Part shown: one piece after another, positions 46,347 through 55,277 of the stretch | How the letters are laid out: each line of letters opens with the position of its first letter | Position numbering within the stretch: position 1 is the stretch's first letter | Assembly (NCBI RefSeq): GCF_039871975.1 | Contig: NZ_JBDPLL010000001.1 | Source of the DNA: Trichormus_B sp936914905 | GTDB lineage: Bacteria > Cyanobacteriota > Cyanobacteriia > Cyanobacteriales > Nostocaceae | DNA: 64,000 nt | Strand: one strand, 5' to 3' | Translations under genes and position numbers: made by a program | The notes under the pieces: generated by a model | The model's input: the letters and a program-made list of their open reading frames with translations, nothing else | Database searches by the model: none | What the model was told of the DNA's origin: nothing

Positions 46347-46723
46347 GATTTCTATTTGATATCAAATCCGTTTTCATATATCTGGTAATTGGTAACTGGT
46401 AATTCGGTAGAGGACAAAGTTTATGATTTCTAATGAAGCGGACTTGGTATGATTTGTGAAGAATAGACATCCTCAATGTTGAGATGACAAATTGTAAGAA
46501 TTCAGGAGTCACGAACAACTTTTTCAGCAAGCCCTAGGTATTTTTAGCGTTAGCTTGAAAAAGCTGACTGCTGATGGCTGTTCGCGTAGTGTGCCGTTAG
46601 GTATTAGCTGAATGCTTATCACAAATTTTATAAGTTTTTCAAAAAGTTATCTTGTTACTGAGAACAAATTGAGAATTTTTAGTTAACCTTTAAAAAATAC
46701 TACTCAAAATCATTAAACGGGTT
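46347..46723. other. Intergenic stretch
   Basis: Short tandem GGTAATT/GGTAACT repeats near 46382-46405; otherwise nothing recognised. Confidence 0.4.
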
Positions 46724-47475
46724 ATGCACAGGTTATTATCTGGACCGTTGACGACAGAAAAACTAAGGGTTAAGATTGCGGGTTTACCTGCATCATTACA
46801 AGGTAAAAAACTGGTGCAGATGTCAGATTTTCATTACGATGGTTTGCGATTGTCAGATAAAATGCTAGAAAGAGCGATCACCATCTGTAACTAAGCACAA
46901 CCAGATTTAGTTATATTAACTGGTGACTATGTAACCATAACTCTAGAACCTATTCATCAACTCGCAAAACATTTCAAAAATTTAGAAAGGAATTGTGGGA
47001 TTTATGCTGTACTTGGCAACCATGATATATGTTATGGAAATTCCAAATTACAAATTACAACAGGACTAGAAAATATTGGTATTAATCTCCTGTGGAATCA
47101 AATAGCTTATCCACTAGGAAATGAATTACCGTTGGTAGGATTAACAGACTTTTTATCCAAAGAATTTAATCCCGCACGAGTCATGAACCAGCTATATAAT
47201 AGTCTGTCCATACTCATGGAGGAAAAATTATCATTCCTGGACTTGGACATGGGTTAGTTACTTACTATAAAATAGTGGAAACAATACCCATTAAATTACG
47301 TCGGCGAGTACCATTGCTGAGAAAAAATTACTTTGTAGTCCCACATTGGGAATGCTCACAAGGGTTACATCAATTAGGCAAGAATCAACTATATGTAAAT
47401 AGGGGTTTAGGAACTTATCTCCCAGGACGTTTCTTTTGTCCACCAGAAGTTATAATCATAACTTTAATAAATTAA
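46724..47475 (+). pseudogene. Broken metallophosphoesterase
   Basis: Starts at ATG 46724 (MHRLLSGPLTTEKLRVKIAG). The calcineurin-like metal motifs are partly present: VQMSDFHYDGLRLSD, VILTGDYV, YAVLGNHDICYGNS and, in another frame, HTHGGKIIIPGLG. A TAA at about 46891 interrupts the first part (ITICN*AQPDLV). The segment between FNPARVMNQ and HTHGG, which should carry another metal-ligand His, is deleted near 47190 with a frame change. The C-terminus LYVNRGLGTYLPGRFFCPPE is otherwise kept. Related cyanobacterial proteins are membrane-anchored phosphodiesterases or phosphatases of unknown substrate. Confidence 0.8.
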
Positions 47476-47991
47476 TCATCTCCTCCATTCCTTACCATGA
47501 TCAAAATCGTTGTAAATTACGACAGATAGAAGTCAGTAAAATACAGCGATTTATTGGTGAAATAATAATGCAATAAAATGAGAAAATCCGAATTAATGAT
47601 ATCAACTAAGGTGGACAAACTTTGTAATCTACCAATCAGAACTGTGCATCTTTCATTCCAACTAGGCAGGCATTTCTGGCTGTGCGTTCAAAAACCTCCA
47701 ATAACAATTAAATGAAATCAAGGGGAAAGCACTAGCAAGCCACAACCTAACAGTGATTACGATAACATTAGAGCAGGAGGCTCAAGCTCTAAGTCAGGTA
47801 TTTATAAGAAAATTTTTTCTGAAACTTTTAACCTTTGTGTACCTTGCTTTTAATCTGTCATTAATTTTTTTCTCTGTGCAGTATTTTACTAAACTTGAAT
47901 TTTGTTAACCTATTGCAATAATTGTGAAATCTTTCTTAATCTTATGGCTATTTATTCCTATTTTTGCAGTATCTCTGAATGCAATTTGGTA
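47476..47991. other. Stretch without gene
   Basis: Only short stop-rich frames. Nothing recognised apart from A/T-rich runs. Confidence 0.4.
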
Positions 47992-48185
47992 TCAACTACC
48001 ACCACTAGTAACGCCACCAGTGCGACGGGGATCAGCGGCGGCTGATAAACCAGGAAACCAAGTTGAGGATGCCATAGAGTAGCCTGAACTCCCCCAAAAT
48101 ACATAGAATGTTTGGGTAAACGATGGGTGATAAGTCTTTCTATTTCTTGAATGCCAATACCTGCTTCAATGACTATAGAACCCAT
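47992..48185 (-). pseudogene. C-terminal fragment of gamma-glutamyltransferase
   Basis: The frame MYFGGVQATLWHPQLGFL matches the conserved small-subunit C-terminus of gamma-glutamyltranspeptidases, and in the next frame ADPRRTGGVTSGG completes the usual end. A one-base shift lies near 48050. The rest of the gene is missing; an IS5 remnant starts at its upstream side. The intact enzyme cleaves glutathione in the periplasm. Confidence 0.7.
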
Positions 48186-48192
48186 TTGGGAT

Positions 48193-48690
48193 CTATGAAG
48201 TAGCTAATCTTCGGAGGATAAGTCTGACAAAACAGAGATGAATCTTAGTCGTCGCATTTTCCAAAGTTATTTCAAAATTTTTGACCAAGCTTTTACAGCG
48301 TTCCATCCAAGCATTACTTCTTTCAATTACCCATCTGGCTTTAACTGGCAGAAAACCAGACTTCCCTTGCTTGGCCTTTTTCTCCTGGGATGGTTTAGGA
48401 GACAATTGAAATTAAATTGTACTCATGATTTCTGGATCAACCAAGACTAACTCTGCTTCTAGTTTGTCAGGATGATAACCGTTGTCTAAAAGAATTGTCG
48501 TTTTAGGCAGTTCCACTGGTTTTGATTTGAAGAAGTCGATATCAATTGTCAACATCTAAATCAGCCCTTGGTCATCAGAAATATTAGCCTGAGTACAGTG
48601 AGTAGAAAAGAGAAAGCCGAGAATATCTACTGCCAGATGCCTTTTGATAGCGTTCGTGGAGTTGTAAAAACAAAACCCCTTGGTCTGAAC
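48193..48690 (-). pseudogene. IS5-family transposase, C-terminal part
   Basis: Reads RHLAVDILGFLFSTHCTQAN, then FFKSKPVELPKTTILLDNGY, then FLPVKARWVIERSNAWMERC and TKIHLCFVRLILRRLATS. These are the middle and end of a cyanobacterial IS5 transposase, with the catalytic Glu in the WVIERSNAW motif. A stop near 48553 and a frame change near 48410 break it, and the N-terminus is gone. It lies between the gamma-glutamyltransferase and thioredoxin fragments. Confidence 0.8.
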
Positions 48691-48710
48691 TATCTAGAAT
48701 TATTTATCCT

Positions 48711-48952
48711 TTGCTGCTTCAATTTCATATCCGATGCAGTGATAGCATAAAATTAGTTGAGGTTAATACCGCGCAAAATTTTAAACTATCTAGTACTTAT
48801 AGGCTTAAGTCCCTACCAACTTTATTACTAATTAAAAATGGTATTGTTAAGGAGCGTTTAGAAGGATTTAGGTCACGAGACGATTTAGGTCTGGCACTAG
48901 AAAACATTCAACTCAATTATAACAGTATTTACCAAAAAAAATGGATATGCTA
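48711..48952 (+). pseudogene. Thioredoxin-fold fragment
   Basis: The C-terminal half of a thioredoxin family protein: SIKLVEVNTAQNFKLSSTYR, then LKSLPTLLLIKNGIVKERLE with the cis-proline (LPT), and GFRSRDDLGLALENIQLNYN. The N-terminal half with any CxxC motif is absent; the frame begins right at the IS5 remnant. It is therefore not functional as a redox protein. Confidence 0.7.
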
Positions 48953-49038
48953 AAGATTACAGGTCAAAATTACAGGATCATAGGATCTTGAGTTTGTAAA
49001 GTTGTAAGACTACCTAGTAATTGTGTTAATTCTGTGAT

Positions 49039-49153
49039 TAAGTACCTGAGCAAAATTAATTGAATTTTTTTGGAAAAAATAAAAATCTCTGTAGTGTTTA
49101 TCTGTTAGCTGTTCCCTCTGCCAAATGCAAAATTTATTTTGCACGACTACTTA
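49039..49153. mobile_element. MITE family B, copy 2 (115 bp)
   Basis: Termini TAAGTACCTGAGCAAAATTA and ATTTTGCACGACTACTTA are imperfect inverted repeats. It is inverted relative to 1012-1117 and cuts the Uma2 fragment on its right. Confidence 0.7.
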
Positions 49154-49310
49154 ATCCTCTATTGAAGGTTGAATGTGATTTACTTTTTGCAGCCATCTGA
49201 ATTATTTCACCTCTAATTAACTTAACTCGCTCATCTTCTCTAAAAAAGCAGAGTTTCGCTAGACGATGATATTCAGCTATAGTGAAGCGTTTAGCAGTAA
49301 CTACCGACAT
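49154..49310 (-). pseudogene. Uma2-family protein fragment truncated by MITE B
   Basis: From ATG 49310 the N-terminus MSVVTAKRFTIAEYHRLAKL, with FFREDERVKLIRGEIIQMAA, is typical of the cyanobacterial Uma2 (DUF820) family, whose members are PD-(D/E)XK-fold putative nucleases. The sequence enters MITE B after about 48 codons, so the acidic catalytic residues of the C-terminal half are lost. A second broken Uma2 gene lies at 56695. Confidence 0.7.
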
Positions 49311-49370
49311 AAAAGTTACCGAAAAATTGGGTTTAGAGCAAGTAAATTTTTGTAAACTATGAGTAACAAT

Positions 49371-49391
49371 CCCCGACATTTTAGGTCGGGG
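49371..49391 (-). terminator. Hairpin downstream of the exported-protein genes
   Basis: CCCCGAC and GTCGGGG pair perfectly around a seven-base loop, 31 bp after the stop of the gene at 49422, followed in that direction by ATTGTTAC. Confidence 0.5.
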
Positions 49392-49421
49392 AATATGTCA
49401 ACCTACGGACGTGAATAAATA

Positions 49422-50195
49422 CTACTTAATTGCAGCCCTTAATGTTGTGAGAGTTTTACCAATTGCCACAAAGTTTGAGTTGTGTGAAAGTTGCTGAAGA
49501 GTTGCTGGATCGCTTTCTAGAACAATCTTGTTATAGATATTAATAGTTTCGTTCAGTTTGTCAGCGTTAACAGTTACTGCTTCATTAGTCTTAGCGATAG
49601 TTAAACCAGCTTTTGACGCTTTAATGCTGGCTACTAACCGTGCCTGTGATGACTCAAGTGAAGGAAGACTGGACGTACTATAAGAACGGGGGAATTTGAT
49701 AATCTGAGATGCGGTATCTGTTAATTCTTTTGCTAATTGTGGAGAAAGCCCATTTGAAATTAAGGATGCTTGCAGTCTATTAGTGTTAATTGGTAAGAAT
49801 ATAGCAGCACGACCACTACCAAGTATACCAGCAGCAGCATTATTCAACTCATGTACAGCCGTAGGTGAAAGGTCAATACGTAGAGAACCATCCGCTGCTT
49901 TTGTGACAATGACATTAGGCGTAGCTCCGCTTGCAGATCCTGCTACGCCTTTACTGGGTGATAAAACAGGGTTATTATTTGAGCCAGTGTTTCCACCTCC
50001 ACTCCCAGAACCTGCTGTACCTTTACTGGGTGATGAAATAACTGTACCACCAGAGCCAGTGTTTCCACCTCCACTTGCAGAACCTGCTGTACCTTTACTT
50101 GGTGAATTAGTTTGAGCTTGATTTGTTAACTGCCAAGTAAACGAGATTAAAGGTGTCAGAAGGAGGGCAATAACAAATGTTCTGATTTTCAACAT
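49422..50195 (-). CDS. Exported protein with SPSKGxAGSxSGGGNTGS repeats
   Basis: A 257-residue protein with an N-terminal signal peptide (MLKIRTFVIALLLTPLISFT) and probable cleavage near QAQT. Three low-complexity repeats of SPSKGTAGSxSGGGNTGS follow at about residues 32-90, then a helical C-terminal half containing DLSPTAVHELNNAAAGILGS and KLNETINIYNKIVLESDPAT. I do not recognise the family. The start is ATG 50195. It lies 32 bp downstream of the next gene on the same strand, so both are likely cotranscribed. A hairpin follows its stop. It is intact although its neighbours to the left are broken. Confidence 0.7.
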   Translation of the reverse strand: MLKIRTFVIALLLTPLISFTWQLTNQAQTNSPSKGTAGSASGGGNTGSGGTVISSPSKGTAGSGSGGGNTGSNNNPVLSPSKGVAGSASGATPNVIVTKAADGSLRIDLSPTAVHELNNAAAGILGSGRAAIFLPINTNRLQASLISNGLSPQLAKELTDTASQIIKFPRSYSTSSLPSLESSQARLVASIKASKAGLTIAKTNEAVTVNADKLNETINIYNKIVLESDPATLQQLSHNSNFVAIGKTLTTLRAAIK

Positions 50196-50227
50196 GGTTA
50201 TTCTCTAAATTGTAAATGTTGAAGCGT

Positions 50228-51373
50228 TTATTTAGGCAGGAAATTGAAACCATAGCCCACTGTCATAAGAAATACAGTACCGCCTGCACTGTTATCCGTG
50301 AGATCAGCACCTTGGAGAGTAATAGTCAAAGGAATGGTAGGCACAGGGACTAATGAAATCCCGGCATTTAAACCGACTCCACTCCAACCCAGACCTATAC
50401 CTAACTGGGGATGAACTTGCAGACCCATTCCTACAAATATACCTGTACTCTCATTACCTTGTCGGAAGTCGCCACCGCCTGCTCCTATAGAAAACGAGAT
50501 GGCCATTGGATTGACAGGATTGTTAGCCTGTAAAAGAGAATATGTGGTGAGTACACCATAGGCACTGGAAGGTCTAATACCTTCATTACCGTACTGGGCA
50601 AATGTATTCCAGCCACCAGCTACAGCAACTTGAGTGTTGCCTTGAACATAGACAACGCGGTGAGCTTTGAAGTCAAAAGTGCCGTTATAACCGAAGTTTT
50701 TGATACTACCGTTGTTGAAGGTGAATTCCAAACCAATCAGGTTGTAGGCATCTCCTAAACCAAAACCTGCACTCATACTTGCGTCTGGGTCTCCGTTCCT
50801 ACTCTTACCTGCTGTAGCGCCCGATCCTACTACAAATAAGTCACCCCAGTCCGCCCCGAAAGCACTCGGAGCGCCAAAACTGAGTCCAGGTTGATAGGTG
50901 CCCTTAGGTGGAGGAGTTATTTTAACAAGGGGTTCAATTAATAAATCCTGGTGTGATTTATTAACATCTAATTTATCACCCGCACTAGTTGAGGCATCTA
51001 TCTGTTGAGTGATAGTCTGGGGCTGAGTAGGAGAAAGTTTCTTGGCTTTACCAAAGGTATCACCCAAGCTGGTTGAGGTATCTATCTGTTGGGTGATAGT
51101 CTGTAGTTTTTTGAACTGAATCAAAGGTTGATTAAGTTCAACAGCTAGCTGTTGGGATTTTTGGCTGATATATTCAGTTGATTTTGTGTTTTGCTCAGTC
51201 GCTAATTCCTTGCTTGAGGCATCAGTAACTGATCTATCAACCGCAGATGCAGATCTAATAGCAACAGATGTAGATAGGAAAAGGCAACCAAATAGATTTA
51301 TTCCCATCAACAGCAGCCAATTAGCGGAAATTACATTGGCAAATTGGCATTTAGTCAAAGTTATAGTCCTCAC
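50228..51373 (-). CDS. Exported protein, probable outer-membrane beta-barrel-like domain
   Basis: The 381-residue protein has an N-terminal hydrophobic segment (NWLLLMGINLFGCLFLSTSV), then a linker with two imperfect repeats around TITQQIDTSTSLGD and TITQQIDASTSAGD. The C-terminal two-thirds (from YQPGLSFGAPSAFGADWGDL) is rich in Gly, Asn and alternating hydrophobic residues and ends TVFLMTVGYGFNFLPK; the final aromatic pattern suggests a beta-barrel. No specific family is recognised. It is upstream of the repeat protein gene and probably shares its transcript. A surface or outer-membrane role is inferred. Confidence 0.65.
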   Translation of the reverse strand: MRTITLTKCQFANVISANWLLLMGINLFGCLFLSTSVAIRSASAVDRSVTDASSKELATEQNTKSTEYISQKSQQLAVELNQPLIQFKKLQTITQQIDTSTSLGDTFGKAKKLSPTQPQTITQQIDASTSAGDKLDVNKSHQDLLIEPLVKITPPPKGTYQPGLSFGAPSAFGADWGDLFVVGSGATAGKSRNGDPDASMSAGFGLGDAYNLIGLEFTFNNGSIKNFGYNGTFDFKAHRVVYVQGNTQVAVAGGWNTFAQYGNEGIRPSSAYGVLTTYSLLQANNPVNPMAISFSIGAGGGDFRQGNESTGIFVGMGLQVHPQLGIGLGWSGVGLNAGISLVPVPTIPLTITLQGADLTDNSAGGTVFLMTVGYGFNFLPK

Positions 51374-51701
51374 ACTCTTATGTACTTAAATTATTCAAAT
51401 AAGAGGATGTTTTAAAAGTACCGAAAGGTAGAATTTATCGTTATTTTTGGGATTAGATACAACGGCAAATTAAGGTTAAATTCATATACCTATAGGAGTG
51501 ATTGTGCTAATTTTGATAGTAAAATACCCCTTTTAAATATCCTCTAATATAACATATATACAGACCTTAATTAAACACCTCCGGGAAAGAATGTAAAGAC
51601 GAAAATTTCTAGATTAAGGACGTCTGTAGAAGGGTTATATAAAACACATATTTATTTGTCTTCAGATATCTATTATGTATATTTATGCTCATAAAGTACT
51701 A
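51374..51701. promoter_or_regulatory. Promoter-bearing intergenic region
   Basis: About 330 bp of AT-rich DNA upstream of the exported-protein gene pair (minus strand) and downstream of the ferredoxin-like gene. Probable promoter for the pair; no motif recognised. Confidence 0.3.
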
Positions 51702-52304
51702 TTATTCTCTAATTTTAGCCTCGTCATTGTGGGCTTTTTTCACTATCCTTCCACTTTTAAGACATCCTTTTAAATGGTTGTCTAACAAAGAGGCAATTGC
51801 ATCTGGATGATTTTTTTTGTACTGCTTTTTACCCAATATCAAAACACAACTGGGTGCGCTGCTACAACGTTTTTGACAGTCGGTATGTTCAATTTTTACT
51901 TTGTCCAACAAACCGCGATCGCACAGGGTTTTTTCTAACTGTGATAATAACCCCTTACCACCTTGTTTAATACAACCAGATTTTTGACAAACCATAATCT
52001 TGGCTGTAGTTTCTGGTAGATGATTATGAATTGGACAACAAGCAACTGGTTGCACTCGATAAGCTATGAGTTTCAGTTTACTTGTCCGTGGGTTTAATTT
52101 ACTGATAGCACTCACGCGAATTTGTTCACCAGGCACTAAAGTAGAAACCAGGGAACAACGCAAATCTTTAGGTAATTTTATTTTTACCTCTCCTGAGGGA
52201 ATTACCAACTGCAAATGTTTATATTTTTCTGGTTTATCACCAATAAATCCTAAAAACTGTCCTTTCAAATTCAATTCCGATAACGTCTGGTACTTTTCAC
52301 CCAT
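51702..52304 (-). CDS. (2Fe-2S) ferredoxin-domain protein
   Basis: The 200-residue protein has an N-terminal OB-like part (YQTLSELNLKGQFLGFIGDK and LVPGEQIRVSAISKLNP) and a C-terminal thioredoxin-like [2Fe-2S] domain with cysteines in MVCQKSGCIKQGGKG and EHTDCQKRCSSAPSC. Such proteins occur in cyanobacteria beside nif or metal genes and may be redox carriers. It lies just downstream of nifT on the same strand, with about 140 bp between, and may belong to the same regulon, which is inference. The start is ATG 52304. Confidence 0.75.
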   Translation of the reverse strand: MGEKYQTLSELNLKGQFLGFIGDKPEKYKHLQLVIPSGEVKIKLPKDLRCSLVSTLVPGEQIRVSAISKLNPRTSKLKLIAYRVQPVACCPIHNHLPETTAKIMVCQKSGCIKQGGKGLLSQLEKTLCDRGLLDKVKIEHTDCQKRCSSAPSCVLILGKKQYKKNHPDAIASLLDNHLKGCLKSGRIVKKAHNDEAKIRE

Positions 52305-52443
52305 ATTGATAACTCAAATTTGCAGTAGAAAATAATAAACCCCACGTTCCCGGGGTAATGTTGCTGATCTAAAGAAAGAAGGAAGAGGAAAAATATATTT
52401 TGATATCTTTACCTATTACCTTCTATACTAATTCGTGATAATT

Positions 52444-52647
52444 TTAGGCGAGGCGTTTAGCTTCTACTGTTAGGGGTAAACTTTCCTTAGTTGGAATTTC
52501 ACTAAATTCTAATTCCCAACCATTAGCTAAAGTGAGAACTTTACCTGCATCACTATCTGTTTGTTTAACAACTTCTTCTTCTAGGTCTTTTTTAGCGACA
52601 TAGACAACCAATGTTCCAGCATTATTCATCCGTAGCATTACTTTCAT
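52444..52647 (-). CDS. nifT: NifT (FixU)
   Basis: A 67-residue protein of the NifT/FixU family, found with nifZ and nifV; exact function unknown, linked to MoFe protein maturation. It reads MKVMLRMNNAGTLVVYVAKK and TLANGWELEFSEIP. Its start overlaps the end of nifZ by 26 bases, so translation is coupled. Confidence 0.92.
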   Translation of the reverse strand: MKVMLRMNNAGTLVVYVAKKDLEEEVVKQTDSDAGKVLTLANGWELEFSEIPTKESLPLTVEAKRLA

Positions 52648-52909
52648 TTTTTTCCTCAGCAGATTCTAGTTCTATTTTCCGACAACCTATGATGTACCCT
52701 GTATCTAAGAAATGCACGGCATATATATAGTAAGCTTGCAAAAAAGTTCCTATACTTGCCACATAACCAACGTCTCCAATTCTTGCTAATACTTCACCAA
52801 TTTCTCTACCGACAAAAGTACCATCGTTTTTGATTAGTTTCTTAACTCGGACTTTTTGACCAATTTCAAAAACTGGTTGTGAGTTAAGTTCTATTTCATC
52901 GCGTTGCAT
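52622..52909 (-). CDS. nifZ: NifZ
   Basis: Small SH3-like protein needed for P-cluster maturation in the second half of the MoFe protein. The 95-residue protein is read from ATG 52909 (MQRDEIELNSQPVFEIGQKV) because relatives begin there and it overlaps the nifV stop by 14 bases; a TTG at 52927 is less likely. The central GTFVGREIGEVLARIGDVGY and YIYAVHFLDTGYIIGCRKIE are characteristic. It overlaps nifT by 26 bases. Confidence 0.92.
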   Translation of the reverse strand: MQRDEIELNSQPVFEIGQKVRVKKLIKNDGTFVGREIGEVLARIGDVGYVASIGTFLQAYYIYAVHFLDTGYIIGCRKIELESAEEKNESNATDE

Positions 52910-54029
52910 GGGAATACCTCTGTTCACTTACTAAATTCAATAACTCTTCTGTGGTGAGACTGCGTTTTTTTAGTGTTGATTGTAAGCGCACTGCATCTAA
53001 CACAGACTGGGTTTCTTCTGAGTTTAAAAAGATCCCGTACTGTTGTAACAAGTTAGATAATAAATGCCTTCCAGAATGTTTACCTACTACTAAACGACGT
53101 TCCCAACCTACTTCTTCTGGTGAAAATGGTTCATAGGTTTCTGGGTTTTTGAGTACACCATGAGCATGAATTCCAGACTCGTGAGCAAAGGTATTTTCAC
53201 CAACAATTGCTTTCCAAGGTGGGACCTTTGCACCTGATGCAGCAGCAACTAATTGAGATAGTCCTAATAAATGTCGAGTATCAATTCCTAAATCAACACC
53301 ATAGATACATTTTATTGCCATGACAACTTCTTCTAAAGCTGCATTTCCTGCTCTTTCACCTAAACCATTAACAGTGGTATTAACAGAAGTTGCTCCGGCT
53401 TTAATACCGGCAATAGCGTTGGCAGTTGCTAGTCCAAAATCATTATGGGTGTGAATCTCTACAGGAATTGATAAAGTAGATACTAATCGCTTAACTTTGA
53501 GGTGAGTTCCAAAGGGATCAAGAACTCCAACTGTATCGCAAAAACGAAATCTTGATGCACCCCATTCTTGAGCGTATAATGCAACATCCTCGAGGAAGTT
53601 TTCATCAGATCTAGAAGAATCTTCTCCTCCTACTGCAACCCAAAGACCATTATCAACTGCGAAGCCAATACAGTCTTTGAGTCTTTGTAAACTTACTCTC
53701 CATTGACCATGAAATTTAGCAGCGATTTGTATACCAGAAACGGGAATAGCAATATGTATTCTTTCCAATCCACAGGCAATAGAAGCTTTAATATCTGAGA
53801 TAACAGCGCGGTTCCAACCTAGTAATTTAGCATCTAAATCTAAGTCAGCAATTGCTTGAATTGCACGAATTTCTTCTTCTCCCATTGCGGGTATACCGAC
53901 TTCTAATTCAGGAACACCAATGGCATCAAGAAATTGTGCGATTGCTACTTTTTCTTCTAAGTTAAAAGCAACACCTGCTGCTTGTTCTCCATCACGCAAT
54001 GTAGTATCATTAATAATGATTTGACTCAT
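52896..54029 (-). CDS. nifV: NifV, homocitrate synthase
   Basis: Condenses acetyl-CoA with 2-oxoglutarate to give homocitrate, the organic ligand of FeMo-cofactor. The 377-residue protein is read from ATG 54029 (MSQIIINDTTLRDGEQAAGV) with AGAGG ten bases upstream; an extension to 54143 would be hydrophobic and unusual. The catalytic RDGEQ, metal-binding HTHNDFGLATANAIAGIKAG and GLGERAGNAALEEVVMAI motifs are present. The C-terminus overlaps nifZ. It leads the nifV-nifZ-nifT overlap operon. Confidence 0.95.
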   Translation of the reverse strand: MSQIIINDTTLRDGEQAAGVAFNLEEKVAIAQFLDAIGVPELEVGIPAMGEEEIRAIQAIADLDLDAKLLGWNRAVISDIKASIACGLERIHIAIPVSGIQIAAKFHGQWRVSLQRLKDCIGFAVDNGLWVAVGGEDSSRSDENFLEDVALYAQEWGASRFRFCDTVGVLDPFGTHLKVKRLVSTLSIPVEIHTHNDFGLATANAIAGIKAGATSVNTTVNGLGERAGNAALEEVVMAIKCIYGVDLGIDTRHLLGLSQLVAAASGAKVPPWKAIVGENTFAHESGIHAHGVLKNPETYEPFSPEEVGWERRLVVGKHSGRHLLSNLLQQYGIFLNSEETQSVLDAVRLQSTLKKRSLTTEELLNLVSEQRYSHATR

Positions 54030-54231
54030 CTCAAACATTCCTCTAGCCGAGTTTTTACTAATACCCTTTAACGCTACAATTTCTAGTAATGATAGATGTA
54101 AAACAAATATTAAAAATTTTAAAATAAATGCTAAAAATAGCACCAGTTACTAAATACACTTGACAATATTTAATTATTGCTCAAGAACTCCCAGCATATC
54201 TGTATGGCAGAAAACCAAATTTTGGTTTCAT

Positions 54232-54351
54232 TTATAAAGTCTTCTTTCTGTAAGAATTTGGATTCTCTACAAATAGGCAGTAGCTAATATAGCTATTCGC
54301 AAGTCCCGTGAATAATAAGATACTGAGTCCAGCAATTAAACTACCAATCAT
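54232..54351 (-). CDS. Possible 39-aa single-span membrane peptide
   Basis: The frame MIGSLIAGLSILLFTGLANS then YISYCLFVENPNSYRKKTL has a GAGG eight bases before ATG 54351. One hydrophobic helix and a basic C-terminus look like the tiny subunits of photosynthetic complexes, but I cannot match it to a known one. It sits between nifV and the DUF2949 gene on the same strand. Confidence 0.35.
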   Translation of the reverse strand: MIGSLIAGLSILLFTGLANSYISYCLFVENPNSYRKKTL

Positions 54352-54518
54352 AGTAGCAACCTCAACTTTTGAGAATAATTGTTAGGTGGTATAAGCAATT
54401 TATCTCTCACAAATAGTCGCTTCACCTCTAAGTGTATAAATTTAAATTGACATCTAAAGCTAGATGAAGAACTTATTCCATAAGCATTTTTAATTTTGAA
54501 TCTTGAATTTTCAATGGT

Positions 54519-54716
54519 TTAAGCGTGTTCTGCTAACCAATCAAAAATCTTTTCTAGTTGTTCTAAATTAATGAAGCCATACTGCCAAAGTAGCATAGGG
54601 ATGGGTCCTTTATCTAATTCGCGGTGTCGCAAAGCAACAGCAATATCCGCTTTTGAAAGTTCCAGTTCATTATGCAAAAATTGAAGTAACTGTTTATCGC
54701 TGTTCCGGTGTACCAT
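54519..54716 (-). CDS. DUF2949 family protein
   Basis: A 65-residue cyanobacterial protein with QLLQFLHNELELSKADIAVA, RHRELDKGPIPMLLWQYGFI and NLEQLEKIFDWLAEHA, matching DUF2949 as I know it. Function unknown. It lies between nifV and cysE/nifP on the same strand, but with gaps of several hundred bases on both sides. No membrane segment. Confidence 0.75.
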   Translation of the reverse strand: MVHRNSDKQLLQFLHNELELSKADIAVALRHRELDKGPIPMLLWQYGFINLEQLEKIFDWLAEHA

Positions 54717-54719
54717 AAT

Positions 54720-55043
54720 CTGACTTTGAAAATACCAAACTAGACGAAATTACAAAATGCTAACCCCAAGAATAATTAATAACTCCACTCTGTTTAGGAA
54801 GAAAATATGTCAGAGAAGTCTGAGATTTAGTAGAGTGAGTGAAACCTAAGCTTAGGTTAATTTCTTACAATCAGCAAGCTCATTTGTGAGTGAGCAATAA
54901 CTTCGAGTTTTTCTGAGTATAAATCATGCTTGGATCATCAATTCTGATCTCATATTGTATTGGTTAGACATTTTTAAACTTGGCAATTATCATAATTAAT
55001 GCCAATTTAAGATTGTGGATGTTGGATTTGGATTGGAGATGAT
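54720..55043. other. Intergenic stretch
   Basis: No gene recognised. AT-rich, with a possible promoter for the DUF2949 gene near 54730-54800. Confidence 0.35.
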
Positions 55044-55274
55044 TTAACTGTGACACCAACAACCTTCTAACCATTCCACCAACTCACAACGAGAAGCTAA
55101 AAATTGAATGACTATACTGCGGACAAGAATTGCTTCTTGCAAACTATTGACTTGTACTCGCAAAGAACCATCTGGAAGACAGGAACAAGTAATCATTAAT
55201 TCTTGCAAACGGTGATAAATTTGCCATCTATCACTTAAAGGAATCTGCAAAACTTGTTCACCAAGTGACAACAT
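55044..55274 (-). CDS. Conserved small cyanobacterial protein next to cysE
   Basis: A 76-residue protein (MLSLGEQVLQIPLSDRWQIY, then SLRVQVNSLQEAILVRSIVI and LVEWLEGCWCHS) directly after cysE with a 3-bp gap, so cotranscribed. The family name is not recognised. Its mixed alpha/beta pattern and constant position beside the serine acetyltransferase gene of the nif region suggest a linked role, which is inference. Confidence 0.65.
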   Translation of the reverse strand: MLSLGEQVLQIPLSDRWQIYHRLQELMITCSCLPDGSLRVQVNSLQEAILVRSIVIQFLASRCELVEWLEGCWCHS

Positions 55275-55277
55275 AAT

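Noticed and set aside
46189..46530. 113-codon minus-strand ORF over the end of the oxidoreductase gene
   Set aside because: It is antisense to a well supported gene and has no family words or ribosome-binding site.
49783..50115. Pro/Leu-rich plus-strand ORF
   Set aside because: Antisense to the Gly/Ser repeats of the exported protein, which explains its composition.
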